Of a stretch of 5,915 nucleotides of DNA, positions 1 to 5,028 are shown piece by piece (position 1 is the first letter of the stretch; every line of letters begins with the position of its first letter). This DNA comes from Alkaliphilus sp. GTDB taxonomy: Bacteria > Bacillota > Clostridia > Peptostreptococcales > Thermotaleaceae. The DNA lies in the NCBI GenBank assembly GCA_018335765.1, contig JAGXRU010000101.1, positions 1 to 5,915 on the forward strand, in the 5' to 3' direction. The notes under the pieces are model-generated. The model was not told the origin of the DNA. It worked only from the letters and a program-made list of their open reading frames with translations, and ran no database searches. The translations under genes and the position numbers were made by a program.

Positions 1-320
1 GCATGTTCTCCTTGAACCCCTATTTTAAGATCTTTAATCATAGCATCTGTCACCCTATAAGTTCCACTGGGCATAGGCTTGAGTAATCCTCCTCTGCCAA
101 CCACTGCTTTAAGATCAGATAATTCATATCCTTCTTCCTTCATCCAATGAACAATAATATCTTTTCTATACTCAAATTGATCTGTAATTTTGGTATATTT
201 GTCAAGTTCTTCAGGTGAATGACTGAGATCTTTTTGGATAACGTTTGCCTCTTCCTTGAAAATTGCTACCTTCGTAGAGGTTGATCCTGGATTGATAACT
301 AATATGTATTCTTTTGACAA
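1..320 (-). CDS. buk: Butyrate kinase, N-terminal part (runs off window)
   Basis: Butyrate kinase interconverts butyryl phosphate + ADP and butyrate + ATP in the cytoplasm. It is the ATP-yielding last step of butyrate or branched-chain acid fermentation. The first 106 residues are visible. They show the ASKHA-family phosphate-binding motif LVINPGSTSTKVAIF near residues 6-20 and the family motif VGRGGLLKPMPSGTY around residues 71-85, and they break off at GVQGEH, where the family continues into the ASNLG segment. The start is a TTG at 320-318. It follows an in-frame TGA and has GAGGTG 7 nt upstream; the nearby GTG and ATG are in another frame. About 350 residues are usual for the family, so roughly 70% lies outside the window. 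A sigma-54 promoter, a tandem-repeat leader and a sigma-54 activator gene lie upstream. The usual partner ptb is not between the activator and buk. Paralogues such as branched-chain fatty acid kinase cannot be separated from this fragment. Confidence 0.93.
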   Translation of the reverse strand, partial: MSKEYILVINPGSTSTKVAIFKEEANVIQKDLSHSPEELDKYTKITDQFEYRKDIIVHWMKEEGYELSDLKAVVGRGGLLKPMPSGTYRVTDAMIKDLKIGVQGEH

Positions 321-327
321 TTTCCAT

Positions 328-333
328 CACCTC
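328..333 (-). promoter_or_regulatory. Ribosome binding site fixing the TTG start of buk
   Basis: GAGGTG on the minus strand lies 7 nt before TTG (320-318). TTG is the only start in the butyrate kinase frame after the upstream stop TGA, so this site decides the start. GTG and ATG within and just after the site are out of frame. Confidence 0.75.
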
Positions 334-340
334 ATATTTC

Positions 341-436
341 TTCTTTGTCTTATAACTTCTTTGTCTTACAACTTCTTTGTCTTATAACTTCTTTGTCTTA
401 TAACTTCTTTGTCTTATAACTTCTTTGTCTTATAAT
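341..436. repeat. Six tandem copies of a 16-bp unit in the buk leader
   Basis: Six head-to-tail copies of TTCTTTGTCTTATAAC (plus strand; GTTATAAGACAAAGAA in the buk direction) run without spacers at 341-356, 357-372, 373-388, 389-404, 405-420 and 421-436. Copies 1, 3, 4 and 5 are identical. Copy 2 has one T-to-C change (TTACAAC) and copy 6 ends in T instead of C. The unit contains TAA on either strand and 16 is not a multiple of 3, so every frame is closed and the array is non-coding. It begins 8 bp upstream of the buk Shine-Dalgarno. Its far end coincides with the predicted start of transcription from the -24/-12 promoter, so nearly all of it should be transcribed as 5' leader. The near identity of the copies suggests recent expansion by slippage. 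Confidence 0.97.
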
Positions 437-441
437 ATGTT

Positions 442-458
442 TTGCAATATATATGCCA
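442..458 (-). promoter_or_regulatory. Sigma-54 (-24/-12) promoter of buk
   Basis: On the minus strand positions 458-442 read TGGCAT-ATATA-TTGCAA, against the sigma-54 consensus TGGCAC-N5-TTGCW. The invariant GG (457-456) and GC (445-444) have the required GG-N10-GC spacing, and the only mismatch in the core is C to T at the end of the -24 element. Transcription should start near position 432, inside the last tandem repeat copy, giving a leader of about 112 nt before the buk TTG. A sigma-54 activator gene ends about 310 bp upstream in the same orientation, which fits how such promoters are usually arranged. No good sigma-A promoter is seen near buk. Confidence 0.8.
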
Positions 459-551
459 CAATTTTATCTGTCATGTAATTTTGTGAAACAAGCCCAAAGA
501 CTTTGTTAAATGCAACGTTAATCAGCCTTTCACGTATTTGTATTATAAAAT

Positions 552-664
552 TTATCTCAGCGGCGTTACTAATACTCCCACTTCTGTAAGCGGGAGATAA
601 GTGCCGCCAAGCTTCGAAATAAGTGCAACTAGAGTTCAGGTGGAGCAAAAACTCCATCTGAACT
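552..664. repeat. Hairpin cluster, possible palindromic or IS200/IS605-type remnant
   Basis: Three structures lie close together. (a) CTCCCACTT (575-583) pairs with AAGCGGGAG (588-596) around a CTGT loop with one A-C mismatch. (b) This hairpin is enclosed by GCGGC (560-564) pairing with GCCGC (603-607). (c) Positions 633-645 pair with 652-664 over 13 bp (one G-T pair) around a CAAAAA loop. TTATCTC (552-558) can also pair with GAGATAA (594-600), which would compete with the first hairpin, and ATAAGTGC is repeated directly at 597 and 619. The region is more GC-rich than its surroundings. The nested imperfect hairpins resemble the subterminal palindromes of IS200/IS605-type elements or MITEs derived from them, but no transposase and no clear ends are seen. 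It could instead be a REP-like repeat or a structured RNA. The structure is seen directly; its identity is not known. Confidence 0.5.
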
Positions 665-717
665 AAGTTTTCTTTATAATGTCTTTATCTTGTGATGAAC
701 TCCACCAATCTATGCAG

Positions 718-731
718 TGCAAAATATTGCA
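718..731. promoter_or_regulatory. Candidate upstream activator site (TGCA-N6-TGCA)
   Basis: TGCAAAATATTGCA has two TGCA half-sites separated by six A/T bases, the kind of dyad that Fis-type HTH domains of sigma-54 activators commonly bind. It lies about 265 bp upstream of the -24 element of the buk promoter, a normal enhancer distance. More TGCA tetramers are at 713-716 and in the two arms of the adjacent terminator hairpin (742-745 and 760-763). Assignment to the neighbouring activator is inference from position and symmetry. TGCA is short and partly expected by chance. Confidence 0.4.
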
Positions 732-773
732 TGAAAAAAGTTGCATTTTTACAGATGTATGCAACTTTTTTCA
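732..773 (-). terminator. Intrinsic terminator of the sigma-54 activator gene
   Basis: A 15-bp perfect stem (732-746 with 759-773) encloses a 12-nt loop. The core GTTGCAT/ATGCAAC is flanked by six A on one side and six T on the other, so on the minus strand the 3' arm ends in a T-run. The stem starts inside the TGA stop codon (773-771) of the activator gene. Because of the A/T flanks it could also stop transcription from the plus strand, although no plus-strand gene is seen here. It insulates buk from readthrough, which fits buk having its own promoter. Confidence 0.85.
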
Positions 774-2492
774 CATTTGGTCTAAATTATATTTTTTAAT
801 TTTATAATATAAATTGCGGACAGATATTCCCAAGTGTTGGGCTGCTTTTGTGCGATTTCCTGCAAGTTCATTTAAAACTGCACTGATAAATTGTTTTTCA
901 CCTTCTTCCACTACTTCTTCCAAGGTTTTATTTAGCAATGAGGATTTTTCCACGGTGTGGTTTTTTATCCCTCTAGCAACAATTTTTCCTTCCATAACGG
1001 GAAGGTGATTGGTCCTTATGACTACTTCATTGAATTTCATATTGATAATGGCACGCCCCACAAAATTTTCCATTTCTCTAACATTTCCCTTCCATTCTAA
1101 ATTGGATAGAAGCTTTAATGCACTAGGTGATATGTCCTGCACAGATCGACCATATTCTTGATTGAATTTGTGAATAAGGTGCTTCACCAGCATGGGTATA
1201 TCTCTTTTATGTTCTCTAAGGGGTGGAATCACTATGGGAATCACATTCAGTCTGTAGTAAAAATCCTGTCTGAAACTGCCTTCTCTCACAGCTCGTTCCA
1301 GATCAAGATTAGTGGCTGCAATCACTCTAATATCTATGTTGATTGGATCATTTCCACCAACTCTGACAAACTCTCTTTCCTGTATCACTCTAAGTAATTT
1401 TGCCTGAGTGCTTAAACTGATCTCGCCAATTTCATCAAGAAATATTGTTCCACCATTTGCATGTTCAAAAATCCCCTTCTTTCCACCTTTTCTTGCCCCA
1501 GTAAACGCACCCTCTTCATAGCCAAACAGTTCACTTTCCAACAAACTCTCACTTATTGCTGCACAGTTAACTCTTACAAACTGCCTATTTTTTCTGTTAC
1601 TAGCATTATGAATAGCATGTGCAAAAAGTTCTTTTCCTGTACCGCTCTCTCCTCTAAGCATAACTGTAGCAGGGGTAACGGCTGCTTTTTTTGCCTTTTC
1701 AATAGCTTCCTTCAACTTATCATCCTCTCCGACAATATCATCGAAGGTATATTTAGCCTCCAGCTTACGAATGATCTGTTTAGCTTGATCTAGTTCAAAG
1801 GTAAGTCTTTTTATTTCGGTTATATCATGAAGAACTGCCACACTTCCCCTCAATTCTCCATCAACTATCATGGGTGCAGCATCAGCAATAACTTGTTTTT
1901 TTAACGGTCCTACCTTTAGCCTAGCATTTTTAATCGGCTGTTTTGTTTTTAGCACCTGAAGATGTATACTATCTCCTTCAGCTATATCTACAGTGCAAAT
2001 TTTGCCTAAAATATCTTTGTCTGTTAAGCCCGTTAGTTTAGAATAGGCAGGATTAATCATTACCCCAATACCGTTTTCATCTACTACTGAAATAGCATCT
2101 TGAGTGGAGTAAAATATTGCTTGAAGCATACTTTGCATTTCCTTAAGATTAGTGATTTCTTCCGCCAGTTCCTTCATCTCGGTAATATCCCTAAACACAG
2201 CAACAGCACCTATAGTATCACCGCTATCATCTTTAACAGGCATACGGTTGGTGATGATAGATATATCCCCTAAAGGCTGCTTGCGATTCAGCTCTGATTT
2301 GCCTGTCTGAAGTACATAGGGTAGTCGTGTGTTTTTCACAACATCAGTAATATGCAAACCAATGACATCTTCATCTTCCAATTTTATTAGTTTTTTCGCT
2401 GCTTTATTAAATAAGGTTATATAACCCAATCGGTCAACGGCAATCATGGCATCATGGGTTGAGTCCAAAATCACTTCTAGTTCACGTTTCAT
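771..2492 (-). CDS. PAS-domain sigma-54 enhancer-binding transcriptional activator (BkdR-like)
   Basis: A 573-aa cytoplasmic activator that uses ATP to remodel the sigma-54 RNA polymerase closed complex. In order it has PAS 1 (about residues 5-105, ending VFRDITEMKEL), a short coiled linker, PAS 2 (about 123-228, ending VLHDITEIKRL), a linker helix, and the AAA+ domain (about 250-480). The AAA+ domain carries Walker A GESGTGKE (281-288), the sigma-54 contact loop GAFTGA (328-333), Walker B GGTIFLDEI (347-355) and the arginine-finger segment FRQDFYYRL (407-415). A Fis-type HTH follows (about 541-567, NRTKAAQHLGISVRNLYYKI). All key residues are intact. There is no receiver domain, so the signal is probably a small molecule sensed by PAS. 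The ATG has AAGGAG 8 nt upstream. The gene lies upstream of buk and its -24/-12 promoter, the same logic as bkdR with the ptb-bcd-buk operon in Bacillus subtilis, so buk is its likely target. The exact ligand is unknown. Confidence 0.93.
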   Translation of the reverse strand: MKRELEVILDSTHDAMIAVDRLGYITLFNKAAKKLIKLEDEDVIGLHITDVVKNTRLPYVLQTGKSELNRKQPLGDISIITNRMPVKDDSGDTIGAVAVFRDITEMKELAEEITNLKEMQSMLQAIFYSTQDAISVVDENGIGVMINPAYSKLTGLTDKDILGKICTVDIAEGDSIHLQVLKTKQPIKNARLKVGPLKKQVIADAAPMIVDGELRGSVAVLHDITEIKRLTFELDQAKQIIRKLEAKYTFDDIVGEDDKLKEAIEKAKKAAVTPATVMLRGESGTGKELFAHAIHNASNRKNRQFVRVNCAAISESLLESELFGYEEGAFTGARKGGKKGIFEHANGGTIFLDEIGEISLSTQAKLLRVIQEREFVRVGGNDPINIDIRVIAATNLDLERAVREGSFRQDFYYRLNVIPIVIPPLREHKRDIPMLVKHLIHKFNQEYGRSVQDISPSALKLLSNLEWKGNVREMENFVGRAIINMKFNEVVIRTNHLPVMEGKIVARGIKNHTVEKSSLLNKTLEEVVEEGEKQFISAVLNELAGNRTKAAQHLGISVRNLYYKIKKYNLDQM

Positions 2493-2536
2493 TAGTCACT
2501 CTCCTTTACCAAAACATTGAAATTTTTATTTGTCGC

Positions 2537-2566
2537 AAAAATTGCCCAGATATCATATCTAGGCAA
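2537..2566 (-). terminator. Intrinsic terminator after cdaR
   Basis: TTGCC-C-AGAT (2542-2551) pairs with ATCT-A-GGCAA (2557-2566), that is 5 bp plus 4 bp around one C-A mismatch, with a 5-nt loop. On the minus strand the stem runs directly into TTTTT (2541-2537). It lies 24 bp after the cdaR stop and 45 bp before the activator ATG, separating the c-di-AMP operon from the activator gene. Only about 45 bp remain for an activator promoter downstream of it and none is convincing there, so partial readthrough may feed the activator. Confidence 0.7.
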
Positions 2567-2589
2567 CTTAATAATTTGTTTTTGGCTCT

Positions 2590-3873
2590 TTATCCCGTAT
2601 TTGATCCTGCATCAAATATTATTTCAAAATCAATGTTACTAGGGGTAATTACTATTTTGTCTGGTATAATTGGCATGTTATAGAGGAGCTTTGTCGAGTA
2701 TTTTCCCTCTTGTAGTCCACTGGCATTTATATAAAGCAGAATGTCCTCCTTCTCTAAATCTTTTATGACACTTTCCACCGCTTCTATCTCGACCTTTATA
2801 TTATCAGGCACCTCTCTCAAATCCAATTTGTGTCTACTCTCCAAATTGTCAATGACAATCTCATCTTTTGAGTAAGTAAACTCTTTTTTCAATATTTTTT
2901 CCACAGTCAAGGTCATACTTGGGGTTTTATCTAAATAAGGTACCGTTATTCCCTCTGGCAGCTCTAAAACTATGTCCTGAGTGAATGTTTCAACAACTCC
3001 TTCGACGGATATTGCCGTGGCTTTTATTTCACTTATTTGATCTACTATGCTTCCAGGACCCTTTATAACAACGCTACTAGGATCAGTTAAGCTATTGGAT
3101 ATTTTAAAGCCTGTTTGAGGATTCCCTAATAATTCTAAAACAATAGGTACTTCCTTTATTTTAAACATAGGCATAATAATTTCTACAAGCTTCGTTTGAA
3201 CCTCTACTCCAATAACTTCTTTTCCTTCTTGATTTACTGCCTTTAAAGGAAATTTACCCTTTATATCCTCAACCCTATCACTCAGGTTTACGTCAACCAC
3301 AACCATAGTTACTGTATTTACCAAGGTCTCAGGACCCTCCACAATAACCTCACTAGGAGATACAATGGCAGTAGCAGGCTCATAGCCTTCGACAGTTGTT
3401 CCAACAGTCTGCACCATCACAGGTTTTTGCCTTTTGACTATTTCATCAAAAGTAACTTTAATTTCTTTAGGCGAAATATCCTCAATAATAATATTCGTAG
3501 GAGCACTATATTCTAAGGAAACACTATTAACACCCTTCTTAAAGCCCCTAAGATCTGCTGTGACCCTCATATCGTTTGAGGTTAATTTATTAAGCTCAGT
3601 TCTTTTTCCCTTTACCCTTACGTTAACTGTAAAATCAGTTTGTCCTATAATGGTCAGTCCCGATTGCCTTAGTTCTTCAATATTCAAGAGTTCAACTCTA
3701 ACATTTTTCCATTCTTGTATGCTCTCTGGGTTAACCTCTCCCATTACATACAACCACATTACTAAGGCAAAAATTATGGACACAACCTTAGGTGTAAAAT
3801 TCTTATTGAAAAATCTACTCTTTTCCATATACATACCTGTTCGTTCCTTTATCAAAGCCACAAAATTATTCAT
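2590..3873 (-). CDS. cdaR: CdaA regulatory protein CdaR (YbbR-domain protein)
   Basis: Membrane-anchored regulator that binds and modulates the diadenylate cyclase CdaA in Firmicutes. The 427 residues show a short cytoplasmic N-terminus, one membrane segment at about 27-45 (PKVVSIIFALVMWLYVMG), then four YbbR repeats outside the membrane at about 55-145, 150-235, 240-327 and 330-420. Repeat hallmarks are SPKEIKV (134-140), SPSEVIVEGP (172-181), DPSSVVIKGP (264-273) and TPSNIDFEI (410-418). The start overlaps the end of cdaA by 8 nt (ATGAATAA), suggesting translational coupling, but the Shine-Dalgarno there is only GGGGG at 7 nt. Starts at Met14 (3834) or Met16 (3828), preceded by AAAGGA, would put the membrane segment closer to the N-terminus, as in most homologues, and are realistic alternatives. 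The downstream glmM seen in many Firmicutes is replaced here by a terminator and a sigma-54 activator gene. Confidence 0.93.
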   Translation of the reverse strand: MNNFVALIKERTGMYMEKSRFFNKNFTPKVVSIIFALVMWLYVMGEVNPESIQEWKNVRVELLNIEELRQSGLTIIGQTDFTVNVRVKGKRTELNKLTSNDMRVTADLRGFKKGVNSVSLEYSAPTNIIIEDISPKEIKVTFDEIVKRQKPVMVQTVGTTVEGYEPATAIVSPSEVIVEGPETLVNTVTMVVVDVNLSDRVEDIKGKFPLKAVNQEGKEVIGVEVQTKLVEIIMPMFKIKEVPIVLELLGNPQTGFKISNSLTDPSSVVIKGPGSIVDQISEIKATAISVEGVVETFTQDIVLELPEGITVPYLDKTPSMTLTVEKILKKEFTYSKDEIVIDNLESRHKLDLREVPDNIKVEIEAVESVIKDLEKEDILLYINASGLQEGKYSTKLLYNMPIIPDKIVITPSNIDFEIIFDAGSNTG

Positions 3874-4687
3874 TTTTCTGCCCCCATTTCCATCCGAAAA
3901 AAGGCTTGGTATCCTCAGGTTTATATGCGTTTTTAAGTATTCTCTTTAAAGATTTACTGTCCAAATATCTGGACATCTTACCATCAATTGCAACAGATAT
4001 TGCCCCCGTTTCCTCCGAAGACATAATTACCACGGCATCAGAGCGTTCTGTTATCCCAAGACCTGCCCTATGCCTGGTTCCAAGTTCCTTGCTCAGATTT
4101 GGGTTCTCACTCAGTGGCAGCACACAGCCTGCCGCCATGATTTTATCCTTTCGTATAACCACAGCCCCATCATGTAATGGAGTGTTTGGTATGAATATGT
4201 TTATCAGTAGTCCGGTGGAAATTTCCGCCTGCATAGTGGTACCTGTTTCAATTACGTCACCTATACGAATTTCTCTCTCAAACACGACCAAAGCTCCTAT
4301 TTTATGCCTTGACAAATAGGCTATTGCCTCAACAATCTCATCTAATTTATTATTCAATTCCTCATCGGCTATTTCCACTATGGATTTTGTTAAAAATTTG
4401 CTTCTCCCTATATATTCTAGAGCTCTACGCAGTTCTGGCTGAAAAACAATGAGCAAAGCAATCATTCCCAAAGTCATGGTGTTTCTTAAAATCCAGTTAG
4501 TCACATATAAACGGGACCACTCACTAAGCTTCGTAGCAATAAGCAACACCAATAAGCCTTTAATAAGCTGTTCTGCTCTGGTTTCCCTAATAAGCATAAA
4601 CAACTTATAAAAAACGAATGCCACTATGGCCATATCAATGATATCTCTAATTCCTATGTTTAAAAATATTTCCAATATCTCATTCAA
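3866..4687 (-). CDS. cdaA: Diadenylate cyclase CdaA (DacA), c-di-AMP synthase
   Basis: Makes cyclic di-AMP from two ATP at the membrane. c-di-AMP controls potassium and osmolyte homeostasis and cell-wall physiology in Firmicutes. Numbering from an upstream GTG (4696), three hydrophobic segments lie at about 18-36, 45-57 and 72-87, followed by the DAC domain at about 100-255. This carries the catalytic motifs DGA (176-178, in LHDGAVVIR) and RHR (208-210, in GTRHRAGLGIT), both intact. The length of about 273 residues is normal for the family. I prefer the TTG at 4687-4685 (protein begins MNEILEIF) because GAGGTG ends 6 nt before it. The GTG at 4696 would use part of that Shine-Dalgarno as its start codon and has no good site of its own. 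It is first in an operon with cdaR, which overlaps its last codons, and a sigma-A promoter is found about 50 bp upstream. Confidence 0.95.
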   Translation of the reverse strand: MNEILEIFLNIGIRDIIDMAIVAFVFYKLFMLIRETRAEQLIKGLLVLLIATKLSEWSRLYVTNWILRNTMTLGMIALLIVFQPELRRALEYIGRSKFLTKSIVEIADEELNNKLDEIVEAIAYLSRHKIGALVVFEREIRIGDVIETGTTMQAEISTGLLINIFIPNTPLHDGAVVIRKDKIMAAGCVLPLSENPNLSKELGTRHRAGLGITERSDAVVIMSSEETGAISVAIDGKMSRYLDSKSLKRILKNAYKPEDTKPFFGWKWGQKNE

Positions 4688-4693
4688 AATTAA

Positions 4694-4699
4694 CACCTC
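4694..4699 (-). promoter_or_regulatory. Ribosome binding site deciding the TTG start of cdaA
   Basis: GAGGTG on the minus strand is followed by TTAATT and then TTG (4687-4685). The same GAGGTG-to-TTG arrangement, with 7 nt, precedes buk. The GTG inside the site is in frame and could be called as the start by software, but it would leave the gene without a Shine-Dalgarno. Confidence 0.65.
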
Positions 4700-4740
4700 G
4701 CAAGAGCCCTAGTTAGAAACCCTATATAAAATATACTCCT

Positions 4741-4770
4741 ATTGTAATATATTGGTTAAGAAACTTTCAA
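4741..4770 (-). promoter_or_regulatory. Probable sigma-A promoter of cdaA-cdaR
   Basis: On the minus strand TTGAAA (4770-4765) and TACAAT (4746-4741) are separated by 18 bp, close to the consensus TTGACA-17-TATAAT. Transcription would start near 4734, giving a leader of about 47 nt before the TTG of cdaA. The -35 element is overlapped by a dyad, ACTTTC (4763-4768) with GAAAGT (4776-4781), which could be an operator. The dyad's role is speculative. Confidence 0.55.
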
Positions 4771-5028
4771 GTACAGAAAGTATATTTCATAAAAATATAA
4801 CACATGGATCATATTAATTATTTCATACCTGAAATTAATTTGCAACAAGCTAGGTGTCTCATAAAATGTTTATTTCTGCATAAATTTATTTTTTATTTTC
4901 CTATCACATGAAACTTTCTGTTATGTGGCAAAATAAAATGATTATTATTTGTAGTCTTAAATAAAGGCTTTGCACGTCATCTATAGAGGCGGGGGACATC
5001 TTAATTTAGTTATAAATTAACCTTAATT
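4771..5028. other. AT-rich intergenic region between cysN and cdaA, no convincing gene
   Basis: Together with the promoter region this is about 340 bp without a supported gene. It is very AT-rich apart from a GC block at 4987-4997 (AGGCGGGGGAC on the plus strand). An AT-only perfect 8-bp inverted repeat, TTAATTTA/TAAATTAA with a GTTA loop, lies at 5001-5020, just after the cysN stop. It lacks a following T-run on the minus strand and is a poor terminator. A 31-codon ATG frame on the minus strand at 4999-4904 has no Shine-Dalgarno and no family I recognise. GAAACTTTC occurs at 4760-4768 and again at 4910-4918. I see no tRNA, riboswitch or mobile element here. Confidence 0.6.

Noticed and set aside
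341..436. CRISPR array
   Set aside because: The 16-bp units are contiguous without spacers, and there are no cas genes or leader. It is a simple tandem repeat.
341..450. Sigma-A promoter built from TATAAG or TATAAT in the repeats with TTGCAA upstream
   Set aside because: The spacing from TTGCAA to the first TATAAG-like hexamer is far below 16-18 bp, and between repeats the hexamers are 10 bp apart. No acceptable -35/-10 pair forms.
430..657. 75-codon open frame on the minus strand between the activator and buk
   Set aside because: It has no Shine-Dalgarno, starts inside a hairpin loop region, crosses the nested hairpins and the -24/-12 promoter, ends in the tandem repeats, and resembles no protein family I know. 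I treat it as non-coding.
633..664. Intrinsic terminator
   Set aside because: The 13-bp stem is strong, but on the minus strand no T-run follows, and on the plus strand the T-rich tract is interrupted and there is no plus-strand gene to end. It is kept as part of the hairpin cluster.
3434..4319. Plus-strand open frames of 137 and 171 codons opposite cdaR and cdaA
   Set aside because: They lie antisense to two genes with clear family motifs, show no recognisable domain and have no ribosome sites. They are shadows of the real genes.
5001..5020. Terminator of cysN
   Set aside because: The perfect 8-bp inverted repeat consists only of A and T and is followed on the minus strand by GATGTCCCCC, not a T-run, so it is unlikely to terminate efficiently.
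4697..5028. c-di-AMP (ydaO-type) or other riboswitch upstream of cdaA
   Set aside because: I found no conserved riboswitch core or expression-platform hairpin here, and the proposed promoter leaves a leader of only about 47 nt.
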